Shown in pieces: positions 44,201 through 49,435 of a DNA stretch of 64,000 bases (position 1 is the first letter of the stretch; each line of letters opens with the position of its first letter). Under the pieces are notes generated by a model. It did not search any database. It saw nothing but the letters and a program-made list of their open reading frames with translations, and was not told the origin of the DNA. A program made the position numbers and the translations under genes. The DNA is from Misgurnus anguillicaudatus (lineage: Eukaryota; Chordata; Actinopteri; Cypriniformes; Cobitidae), in contig NC_073358.2 of the NCBI RefSeq assembly GCF_027580225.2, forward strand, positions 13,374,001 to 13,438,000. The letters are read 5' to 3'.

Positions 44201-45750
44201 TGTTTTAGAACGTTTATGGTGCTTTTATAATAGTCTGACTTTTCGTGCATACCCGTAACAACTATGAGTAATGCACAGTATCGGATTTGGATCGCCCCAT
44301 TAGCCTGATACATGATCTAGCAAAAATTTTATTTGCAAAGAAAAGTTTTAATTAAGACTAATTCAAGTAGGTTAATTCAGTTCTTGACATATGAGCAGTC
44401 TTTTTATGTGTCTTTGGTTTGCCCCTTGTAAGGGGACATTTTTTCCCGTCCAACCTTAATTTTTAAGAGTGCTTGTTCCCCATTCAAAGCCCATTAATTT
44501 TTACCATAGACTTTTGGATTATTCCAAAAAAATCAACTTTGTGTTTAACCAAAGTTTATCAAGCTTAAAAGTTGTGTTTATCTGTGAATATTATCTTGGA
44601 CAAAAAGTTTTTGAATTTTGAAGACAAAATGTGTTTATTAGAAATTAGAAGCTAACCTTATTAGGCTACAAGCGAACTACACCAGCTGTCTCTCAACATT
44701 ATCAAACCTTATTAAACAAATTTAAAAACATGTTCCCTGAAAAGGAAATACTCTGTGGATGAATGTTTGTTGTGAACTGTGCCCATGTTGCGTTCTTTGT
44801 GTATGATGACGTTTAAAGTCTCTGACAAAGTCTGTAGTCCTATGTAGCAACTTGTTAGCAACTGCCCATTAAAAGACACTTTAAAGGTTTAAAAAGTCAC
44901 GAGTGGGATATTACTGTTGTGTTTTATGTCATAGAATAAAACATGAAAATACATTGGTCAAATGCAGTTACCTATACCTGTTAAGTAGGGCAAACATGAA
45001 TTTTAAGATGTTTTTTCATACATTCTAGGTCATGGAAATTCAGCTCTTTAGTCAGGGAAATGTCATGGAATTTGACATCTGACTATTAAAGCAGACATGT
45101 CGTTCCAGTTTGCGTTGAAATAGCGAATATAGGAAATGTGTATAATTTATACCATTGTGACATTATGGTAATCAAATTTTCTCTTATTCTCAGACACCTT
45201 CAGCTGTGAATAAAGTCAAGCATCTTTTACAGGATAAGCCAGAATATGTGAGTTTAATTTTTATTTGGTAGTGAAAGTCTTGAAGTGTTTCATTTGTAAA
45301 CTTTCAATTATAAAGTCTTATTTCTTCAAATTTTTTGTGAACATTTTTAAACTGGTTTTAATTATATTGGCCTCAAGGTTGGTGTTCGAACCAGAGGATG
45401 CAATGGCCTTACCTATTTTCTTGACTACACTAAAGAGAAAGACAAGTCAGATGAAGAGGTGTTGCAAGATGGTGAGCTTTTTTCTCTCAAATTAATTACT
45501 TACAATATTTTATTTTAGTCTCCCATTTCATAAAAAAATACAAACTGACTGGCTACCATGCAAACCAACTTCTCTTTGTGTATATATTGCTCTTTTTATA
45601 GGTGTGAGGGTTTTCATTGAGAAGAAAGCACAGCTGACATTGCTGGGCACAGAGATGGATTTTGTTGAAACTAAGCTTTTCACAGAATTTATATTCAACA
45701 ATCCTAACATTAAAGGAACTTGTGGTTGTGGTGAAAGCTTTAGCATATGA
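14318..45750 (+). CDS. isca1: isca1, mitochondrial iron-sulfur cluster assembly 1 (four exons)
   Basis: ISCA1 is an A-type Fe-S carrier of the mitochondrial matrix that, with ISCA2 and IBA57, serves [4Fe-4S] cluster assembly. Exons are 14318-14398, 45194-45247, 45378 (or 45366)-45471 and 45602-45750. The joined product has an arginine-rich N-terminal targeting segment, then TPSAVNKVKHLLQDKPEY, VGVRTRGCNGLTYFLDYT, VRVFIEKKAQLTLLGTEMDF and the C-terminal GTCGCGESFSI. The three cluster-binding cysteines (RGCNG and CGC) are kept. Length is about 125 residues, against about 129 usual. Intron 1 is 30.8 kb, while introns 2 and 3 are about 120-130 bp. The exon 3 acceptor is abnormal (see exon 3 entry). 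It is divergent with skic3. Confidence 0.88.
15069..16356 (-). mobile_element. PIF/Harbinger element, 1288 bp, with Myb-like gene remnant
   Basis: The termini GGCCCTGTTTACACG and (inverted) GGCTACGTTTACATG are flanked by TTA at 15066-15068 and 16357-16359, the TWA target duplication of PIF/Harbinger. The element carries a minus-strand Myb/SANT-like gene remnant, as Harbinger elements do, but no transposase, so it is non-autonomous. Confidence 0.75.
15590..16095 (-). pseudogene. Harbinger Myb/SANT-like protein, broken
   Basis: From ATG at 16095 the frame reads MAKQTAKADNFVWTDEEVEL and DWESCQSKYTDIWTEFLQQY, a Trp-rich Myb/SANT-like fold start, then stops at 15913. The continuation resumes further left in a different frame with SKLKAIRIKYRQAVD, RRSGHGRV and YFDLCNEIWGGSPATTAI, then another stop. 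At least one frameshift and two stops make it a pseudogene. Confidence 0.65.
16480..16980. other. No recognised feature
   Basis: AT-rich isca1 intron sequence; nothing supported. Confidence 0.5.
16984..17069 (+). repeat. tRNA-like element (SINE head or tRNA pseudogene)
   Basis: An A-box-like GGTCTAGTGGG and a B box GAGTTCGAATCC, with TCTCGGCGAA at the 3' side, look tRNA-like. The acceptor stem does not pair well and the middle is long, so a functional tRNA is unlikely. A short SINE head or tRNA pseudogene fits better. Confidence 0.5.
17443..18276. mobile_element. Long inverted-repeat (foldback) element with THAP-like arm, copy 2
   Basis: Same structure as 6300-7131. It starts ATAGAGACAGAGCGCAG and ends CTGCGCTCTGTCTCTAT, with both arms encoding the THAP-like start (MPKSCCVTICIANKPKNPEI). 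It abuts the TAGGGGATT element at 18278 with essentially no gap, which suggests one inserted at the edge of the other. Confidence 0.75.
18278..20588. mobile_element. 2.3 kb element with 70 bp inverted ends
   Basis: The left end GGGGATTATCACGCTG, then CTTTGTGCACGGCCGCTTCC, is matched inverted at 20520-20588 (CGTGCACAAAGATCGC ... AATCCCC). Both ends are flanked by TA. It holds a direct duplication of about 160 bp (18597-18753 and 20166-20332) that brackets a Tc1-type end. No transposase is seen. Confidence 0.65.
18755..18830 (+). mobile_element. Tc1-type terminus fragment
   Basis: CAGGTGCTGGTCATATAATT followed by CAATATCATCAAAAAGTTGA is a terminus I recall from fish Tc1/mariner families, preceded by TA. 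Only one end is seen. Confidence 0.45.
20668..21060 (+). mobile_element. piggyBac-like left end
   Basis: TTAACCCTCTGGGGTCC has the TTAA target plus CCCT start typical of piggyBac-type ends. The matching right end was not located, so the extent is approximate. Confidence 0.35.
21402..21979. mobile_element. PIF/Harbinger-type MITE, 578 bp
   Basis: Ends GGCTATGTCCACACG and, inverted, GGGGCTGTCCACACG, flanked by TAA at 21399-21401 and 21980-21982. Open frames inside (for example 21564-22007 on the minus strand, which runs past the element) show no known domain. Confidence 0.65.
22267..23641. mobile_element. Decayed DNA element with CGACCGATA-like ends
   Basis: AGATCGACCGATATATC at the left is echoed inverted at the right (TGAGTATCGGTCAGTCT). 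TATCGG repeats lie near both ends. This resembles the subterminal structure of fish hAT families that start AGATTGACCGATA. No target duplication was found. Confidence 0.45.
23760..24800. repeat. Tandem duplication split by a Harbinger-type insertion
   Basis: AAAGTTGCCATGAAGGATA, GTGAATAACTGTGTTTAA and GTTTGTAAA occur at about 23769-23870 and again at 24700-24800. The copies are diverged, and the 23909-24669 element sits between them. Confidence 0.6.
23909..24669. mobile_element. PIF/Harbinger-type element, 761 bp
   Basis: Ends GGGTGTTTTCACATAT and, inverted, GAGTGCTTTCACATAT, flanked by TTA at 23906-23908 and 24670-24672. It has a GC-rich interior with GTGCGCACC-like repeats. No intact gene. 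Confidence 0.68.
24927..24962 (-). CDS. Possible short first exon of an unknown gene
   Basis: On the minus strand ATG at 24962 opens MEDTLEEDTVFE and is followed directly by a good donor, GAA|GTAAGT. Upstream is a short GAAGAAGAAC run. It looks like the acidic first exon common in multicopy fish genes, but no following exon was found to the left. It may be chance. Confidence 0.22.
25030..25578. other. No recognised feature
   Basis: Intron sequence with no supported gene or element end. Confidence 0.45.
25579..26080 (-). mobile_element. GGGGTCAAGCC-family fragment with two stacked termini
   Basis: A terminus AGGGGCCAAGACCCC at 25579 is followed by a TTAGTTTTC segment and (ATT)n. Within that (ATT)n, a second complete terminus starts at 25633 (TAGGGGTCAAGCCCTG...), again followed by (ATT)n and then the family body (CGCCATTGCGGTCTATGG, AGCGCCACCAACAGTCC). 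The body stops at about 26080. Confidence 0.7.
26088..28080. repeat. Duplicated AT-rich block of about 280 bp, split by a hAT
   Basis: Phrases such as CCAAATGTATTCCCAGGTG, CTTAAGGTACCAAAAGCTC and TTTCGTGCAGTAAATTGTG occur at about 26270-26370 and again at about 27940-28025. The flanks continue as a tandem duplication, with a third weaker copy after 28090. Confidence 0.75.
26402..27783. mobile_element. hAT element, 1382 bp, 8 bp target duplication
   Basis: Ends CAGTGGTGGAC and GTCCACCACTG, flanked by GTTAAGAC at 26394-26401 and 27784-27791. The subterminal regions are rich in ACTTGAGTAAAAGTA repeats near both ends, a common hAT design. No transposase; non-autonomous. Confidence 0.85.
28090..29158. 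other. AT-rich, no recognised feature
   Basis: isca1 intron. A 90-codon minus-strand frame at 28543-28815 has no recognisable domain and is likely chance. Confidence 0.5.
29163..30060. mobile_element. Palindromic TTAA-target MITE, 898 bp
   Basis: The ends AGGAATATT and AATATTCCT are flanked by TTAA at 29159-29162 and 30061-30064. Arms of over 200 bp are inverted (GACATCAACATTTTG, CGAGAAGAAATTATG). TTAA duplications fit piggyBac or Kolobok-type mobilisation. Confidence 0.85.
30633..31010. mobile_element. Short MITE with GTAACTAAACCC ends
   Basis: GTAACTAAACCCC at the left and GGGTTTAGTTAC at the right are inverted. The interior lacks genes. No target duplication was found. Confidence 0.6.
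31013..32290. other. Mostly unassigned; one old repeat
   Basis: Near 31335-31420, TTCACTAAAAATAAAAAAGC followed by ATCTGTCATCACTTA and CTCATG resembles a very common fish repeat arm. Nothing else is supported. Confidence 0.35.
32294..32333. repeat. (TG)n microsatellite
   Basis: About twenty uninterrupted TG units. Confidence 0.95.
32882..33125 (+). repeat. 94 bp tandem repeat, about 2.6 copies
   Basis: Units start at 32882, 32976 and 33070 (GCGTACCTCTAGTGC or GCTTACCTCTAGTGC), an exact 94-base spacing. Copies are almost identical, so the duplication is recent. Confidence 0.88.
33126..34387. other. No recognised feature
   Basis: AT-rich intron. Two loosely similar blocks near 33260 and 33420 (ACTTCGGACAGA) suggest an old duplication. 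Confidence 0.4.
34388..34500 (+). repeat. Short tandem duplication of about 57 bp
   Basis: GAAGATTGGAAC, GTGTCCATGAACTTCAGACA and TTTGTT occur twice in succession. Confidence 0.75.
34686..35087 (-). pseudogene. Exon-like fragment of an uncharacterised multicopy fish protein
   Basis: On the minus strand, after an acceptor-like TTTACAG, an open frame of about 133 codons reads STASSIKYFWVSEEDILRHD, then a Cys-rich core (CFCSQGKGNNCDC) and VGQVLILVGDDELEVSCM before a stop. The ending (GQVL...D.EVEVSCM) resembles repeated fish proteins often found beside transposons. It may be a captured or transposon-derived exon, and no partner exons were found. Confidence 0.4.
35320..35352. repeat. (AC)n microsatellite
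   Basis: Interrupted ACACAC run. Confidence 0.85.
35414..36770 (-). mobile_element. Related element family with AGGGGTTTAAGCCC terminus
   Basis: It starts AGGGGTTTAAGCCCGCTG then AAACCCTATTGTA, the same design as the GGGGTCAAGCC terminus but a different sequence. The body has GGTGGCACTATAACG, GGGGGCGCTATAATG and CCACTAGGTGGCGCTATAAC (near 36743), and repeated ACTAGTCCTAGG.TTTT phrases. It contains no genes. The far end is unclear. I judge it a sister family. Confidence 0.55.
36834..36945. repeat. (TG)n microsatellite with TTG interruptions
   Basis: Long TG run. The cysteine/valine-rich frame across it is an artefact. Confidence 0.95.
37234..37438. mobile_element. Palindromic TA-target MITE nested in hAT
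   Basis: CACTGAAAAAAATGATTCA and its inverted counterpart TGGATCATTTTTTTCAGTG, flanked by TA on both sides. Long arms (AGTGGTTGCAATCAATTTAT) are inverted. Mariner-like target choice. Confidence 0.82.
37462..38700. mobile_element. TTAA-target element nested in hAT, with minisatellite
   Basis: Ends AGAGGCCCTTCC and GGAAGGGCACCT, flanked by TTAA at 37458-37461 and 38701-38704. A 63-codon frame from ATG at 37743 (MAKRQPYRNRAIVFRQE) looks like the start of a gene but has no known domain. The 37980-38400 part is a minisatellite of GATAAAAGACACG units mixed with (TG)n. Confidence 0.72.
39224..40133. mobile_element. hAT-like element nested in hAT, carrying a RecQ-like helicase fragment
   Basis: TAGCCTG at the left and CAGGCTA at the right, flanked by the 9-base direct repeat GGACACCTC at 39215-39223 and 40134-40142. 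The terminal repeats are short. Contains the helicase fragment below. Confidence 0.6.
39438..39798 (+). pseudogene. RecQ-type helicase N-terminal exon remnant
   Basis: From ATG at 39438, MAAAGEFRCVDSDIESVLKD then RALI and a stop. The next recognisable parts are in shifted frames: MQLGVYDEMDIISGRCQLLF, LLNKWRDML, and VDEVHLTYKW followed by donor-like GTAAGAG. This resembles the helicase-domain region of RecQ-like proteins that are repeated in fish genomes (SGRCQ..FGSPE..., VVDEVH as the DEAH-like Walker B). Several stops and frameshifts; not functional. Confidence 0.5.
40643..41138. mobile_element. TTAA-target MITE nested in hAT, 496 bp
   Basis: Ends CTCTTTCACCGCCA and TGGCGGTGAAAGAG are perfect inverted repeats flanked by TTAA at 40639-40642 and 41139-41142. 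Confidence 0.85.
41445..42167. mobile_element. Palindromic TTAA-target MITE, 723 bp
   Basis: AGGAATAGTCTACTCATTTT and its inverted copy AAAATGAGTAGACTATTCCT, flanked by TTAA at 41441-41444 and 42168-42171. Arms run over 300 bp with GC-rich inner parts (GGAGCGCGCTG). Terminal AGGAATA is shared with the element at 29163. Confidence 0.87.
42172..42647. other. No recognised feature
   Basis: Intron; nothing supported. Confidence 0.5.
42648..43523 (+). mobile_element. 5'-truncated Tc1-like transposon
   Basis: The right terminus TGCTATTATTTTGAACAAT then ACTGTG ends at 43523 and is followed by TA, as for Tc1 elements whose ends read CAGTnnTGTTCAAAATAAT. The left terminus is missing, and coding similarity starts abruptly at about 42648. 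Confidence 0.85.
42650..43225 (+). pseudogene. Tc1-like transposase, C-terminal half with internal deletion
   Basis: The frame runs FAKEHINWPKEKWRNILWTD (first catalytic Asp in WTDG), HGGASIMIWACFSYYGVGPI, FQQDNDPKHTSK (second Asp) and SPDLNPIENLW (third acidic residue, Glu), to a stop at 43223-43225. The N-terminal paired-type DNA-binding domain is gone. About 20 residues between HTSKR and SPDLNP are deleted in frame. All three DDE residues remain, but the protein is incomplete. Confidence 0.9.
43524..45193. other. End of isca1 intron 1, no recognised feature
   Basis: AT-rich and possibly the original unique intron sequence. No supported element ends. Confidence 0.5.
45194..45247 (+). CDS. 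isca1: isca1 exon 2
   Basis: 54 bp, acceptor TTATTCTCAG and donor TAT|GTGAGT. It encodes TPSAVNKVKHLLQDKPEY, in phase with exon 1. Confidence 0.92.
45378..45471 (+). CDS. isca1: isca1 exon 3 (start uncertain, altered acceptor)
   Basis: It encodes VGVRTRGCNGLTYFLDYT and continues to SDEEVLQD, with the first cluster cysteine in RGCNG and donor G|GTGAGC. In ISCA1 proteins four residues (VGVK or IGLK) precede VGVRTRG. Those codons, ATT GGC CTC AAG, are present at 45366-45377, but the two bases before them are AT, not AG. The next AG is the end of that AAG codon, giving a start at 45378 that stays in frame and drops four residues. Confidence 0.75.
45602..45750 (+). CDS. isca1: isca1 exon 4
   Basis: Acceptor TTTTTATAG. 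It completes the split Gly codon and encodes VRVFIEKKAQLTLLGTEMDF, then NNPNIKGTCGCGESFSI and TGA at 45748-45750. The C-x-C pair that binds the cluster is present. Confidence 0.93.
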
Positions 45751-45949
45751 ACAAACCGCAGCTTCAGCTGGACACTAGCAGAGCAAAGTCATAAAATTAG
45801 AGACATTTAAAATTGTTTGTAAAGCACAGAGATGAAGAGAAAGATAATGGAACCGTACTGCTCCAGCCACATCAGCATATACAGATATCCTGAATCTAAA
45901 ACAAGGAATATTGGTTTACTTGCACTCTGTAAAGGAGTAGTTCTCCCAA

Positions 45950-45955
45950 AATAAA
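45950..45955 (+). terminator. Candidate polyadenylation signal of isca1
   Basis: AATAAA 200 bases after the stop codon, the first canonical hexamer downstream. Cleavage site not determined. Confidence 0.45.
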
Positions 45956-46169
45956 GGTTCTTGTTGACATTTTTTTAAACGTGCACCCACCTGTTATTTA
46001 TTTATAGAACAGAAAACTTGAAGAAAACTTAAATTTTTTCAAATGTTTTCAAAATGCAACCAACACCATTTAGCCCATTTGGTTTTTATAATTATTTTTT
46101 CATCAGATTAACATTTTCCTCAGGTATCCTTCAGATACATTGAGATACATGTCTTTACAAACACTGTCA

Positions 46170-46370
46170 AAATTAAAGGTAGAAAGCTGTCACTGCCGCA
46201 GTACCCTTTAAAAAAGTTCAGAATATGTACCATTTAGGTACAAATATGTATTTTTGAACTGCCAATATGTACCTTTGAAGTATTCATATGCACCCTTTGG
46301 GTACAAAGGTGTACCTTTTTGAAAGGGTACTGTCCCAGTGACAACTTTTGTACCTTTATTTCTGAGAGTG
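46170..46370. mobile_element. MITE with GTCACTG...GTACCCTTT arms
   Basis: GTCACTGCCGCAGTACCCTT at the left and AAGGGTACTGTCCCAGTGAC at the right are inverted, with GTACCTTTG/GTACAAATATGTA repeats between. A common fish palindromic repeat. Confidence 0.65.
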
Positions 46371-47579
46371 TACATCTATGCATATATGTATAACATATAC
46401 ACGTACATACTAGGGATGTTAATTTATGGAATTCCCCTTATTCCATGATCATTTAACGATCAATTGTGAACTATAATAATAAGCATTTTATGCAGTTGCA
46501 TATAGCCAATAGCAGTGGTGGCTGGTGCTAAAAATTATTGGCGGTGGGCTGGTGCTAAAAATTATTGGGGGTATATAAAAATTATTATATGAATCAATCT
46601 TAGGTAAATAGCCATTTATCAGGTGATAAATAATCATTACTGCTTAGCTAAAATGCTGAAAATGTTACTGTTAAAATGTACTGAAAAGTCAACTTTTAAA
46701 GCATGAAATAAATGTACTATGAATCTGTGAATTTGTGTATAATATGGGTTTATGATCAGTAACGAACTAATCAAGTTAATCATTCACACACATACCCGTT
46801 TATCGGGCTAGAGGGACTGTTTTTTTTACATTTTTCATAAATCAGACTGGGCACAGGGCTGTGGGGACACCGGGATCCAGTGGTGCTAGAGCTACAAAAA
46901 ACATATAAAAAATCATTTTAAAAATCTGCGAAACTATCTCTGCAGGACGTAAATAATCGATTTCCGAATGCGAATGAATGAATCTCATATGAGGCTCCTT
47001 TTTCAACTAAAAGGTCAGTATTGTTTGTCACTTGCGACAAAACAACAAATTATCCATGCATTTATATGGAACTATGCTTTAGGAGCTATCCATCTTTACT
47101 CTCCTCCCTCCTTACGTCAAATTCGGAGATCACTACATCTTGACTGGGAAGATGGAGGCAAGCGGAAGCTAAATCAACCAAAGTCAGTTGTTCAAAACCT
47201 TCTTTTTTTATAATGTTCTCAATGCTCGAGTTCACGTGTAGAGACACAGGTGATACTTCGAGCAAAGGATCATGTTGTGTCGAGCCTTCTTGGCGTTGTA
47301 GAAATTGCGATTTTGATGCTCACAACATATTGAAGGCATAGCTTCTAGTTCTTTTGCGACCATGCACTTCAGGTCCTCAAAATGGCGGAAGACAAGTGAG
47401 TGACGTCAGCTGATATTCATGTATACACAACTTAAAATTAAAAGATTTTTTTAGCACAACTGGGATATAAAAAATACTATTTTTCAAACTTTACAGGTTT
47501 TGTAAAGACTTTTCTGTAACACTGTCTATAAGGACAGTGTGGTGTAAAAGGTAAGTGATGACATCATACAGTACATATA
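46371..47579. other. Mostly unassigned
   Basis: A short tandem duplication GGCTGGTGCTAAAAATTATT occurs at about 46519-46567. An 81-codon frame at 46968-47213 has no recognised domain. No gene is supported. Confidence 0.4.
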
Positions 47580-47587
47580 CTCTAAGC

Positions 47588-48735
47588 CAGGGGTCTTCAA
47601 CGTTTTTTGGGTTGCGGACCCCTTAGATGAAAGAGGCATGGAGCAGGGACCCCCTAATACTAAATGTGTAAAATTATTAGATATTTAAGTAAGCAGTAAG
47701 GTACGAGAGGCTGCCTTTTCGTATTAGGCACAACGCAAAGTGGAGTAAAGTACAACTGATGACCAATCAGAATCAAGGACTGGAACTGTTTTATATATAG
47801 AAACAAACATGTCACACAGCCATGATACTATATTAACATGCATCATTTTTTTTGTTAAAGTAGAGTTTGTTTTTATATTAATATAATAATAATAAAAATA
47901 CAAATAAAATAATATTATTTTAAGGTATTTGCAGTGTAATATATTTTCATTTTACTGTGAATTAGACAAGGGCTTTCAGTTTATAAAGATGACTGATCAT
48001 GGTGAATGGCACAAAGACTCTATTCTGGTTGGGATAGACGTTGTGCTACTTTATAATTTTGAGGTCTGTTGCCTTTCCCGTGTATCGTCATTGTCACGAG
48101 TTTGAGTAACGCAGGTTTATTTTCTGAATAGCTTCATATCAGACACAGGAGAACAACATGCAATGAGTCCGCGCGCATCTCTTTGGGGCAACTTTTTGAG
48201 AGGCGGATTGCAACTTGACTATGAATCTTGCACAAAGCACCATCACGGCACGCGTTTCATTCATTTTTAAATGCGAGCGATAGTTTTGTCACAGTTTAAA
48301 ATGCAGACGCGGTGTGGTGTACAGTAATTTGCCTGTTGAATTAGCACTTTAAATCTGAACCGCGTGAAACAGCCGTCCAAGTTCAGAAATATAGAAGAGA
48401 CAACATGTCGCAATGATTCTAAAATGACATTCTGAAAGAAAGACACACATAAGATTTACCTGTTTTATGATGACATTTCTGTCGCTACTGCTGCTTTCTG
48501 AGTGGACATTTATAATCCAGATATTTTATTTTGGTCCGCTGGCTAAACTGAACGCGCGCCTTCAAACCTATGCGGCCACGCACGTGCACAACTTAAAGGG
48601 GACATGTAATGTTTTGTACATGTATTTTAAATTTTTTACCAAAAAATTGCTTGTAGTTAAACATCATTTGGCGGACCCCCTGCAGTTCCGTCACGGACCC
48701 CCTGGGGGCCGCGGACCCCCGGTTGAAGACCCATG
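47588..48735. mobile_element. hAT element, 1148 bp, 8 bp target duplication
   Basis: Ends CAGGGGTCTTCAACG and GGTTGAAGACCCATG, flanked by CTCTAAGC at 47580-47587 and 48736-48743. GCGGACCCC repeats lie near both ends. No transposase. Confidence 0.87.
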
Positions 48736-48849
48736 CTCTAAGCAATTCAGCACAGTGCTCAAACTAAACAAGTGGGCACTCACACTAAAACTACAAATTC
48801 CTGGAACTATATTGATATTTGGAATATTCAACAACTTGTAATAGCTGTC

Positions 48850-49431
48850 TACCAGTCTGCTATTGCTGGCAGTTGACATTCCTAAAACAGGACAACACAG
48901 CTGCCCACACTCGAACAGAAGAGAAAATGTCGTCTTTTGGATCTCAATCCACCTGCTGCTCAAACTGCCACAGACTTATACAAAAGATTGCAGTTCTCAA
49001 AACAAAGTTACTTGTGGTGCTGCCGACCCTGCCAAAACATACAGCAGTGCTTCATTGTGGTCCCTCTCAACATAAAGCTGGTGAGTCCTGTGAACCTAAT
49101 GCTTAAACAGGTTTCTGATGTTAACAAGGAACTTAACAGCATTCTGATGAAGTCAGATTGTCATACATGTGGGAAAGAATGATATTCGGAGAGCTCCTTA
49201 AAAGGGATTTTAATTAACTTTTTGAAACACTTGGAAGACTAAACCTTCAGTCATTCATCAGTGGACCTCTCCCAGCCCAAGGAACAAATATGTTTTCTCT
49301 GCTACTAAGTTTACATACATGGCTGCAAAAAACCTGCACCATGAGAGGACTGAATTACAATATTTTCTGGAGTCAAAGGCAACTCTTTAACACAGATGGT
49401 CTCCACCCAAACAAACAAAGTGCTATGTTGC
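48850..49431 (+). mobile_element. L2-type LINE ORF1 remnant (SGNH esterase region)
   Basis: Frames across 48927-49440 give STCCSNCHRLIQKIAVLKTK, a Cys pair near the start, and later SGPLPAQGTNMFSLLLSLHT, LQKTCTMRGLNY and TDGLHPNKQ. This is the C-terminal block of the esterase domain found in L2/CR1-type ORF1 proteins; Asp and His of DGLHPN are catalytic. Frameshifts and stops near 49180-49250 break it. No reverse transcriptase follows. Confidence 0.65.
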
Positions 49432-49435
49432 TTAA

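Larger units (their letters stand above)
14399..45193 (+). other. isca1 intron 1, 30.8 kb, transposon-filled
   Basis: Starts GTAAGAG at 14399 and ends TTATTCTCAG at 45193. It contains the elements listed between these coordinates. The first 500 bases (to about 14915) and 43524-45193 show no recognised feature. Some gaps may hold old repeats I cannot name. Confidence 0.8.

Noticed and set aside
45194..45750. isca1 as a processed retrocopy
   Set aside because: Exons are separated by introns with GT donors and mostly AG acceptors, and exon 1 lies far upstream in the right order.
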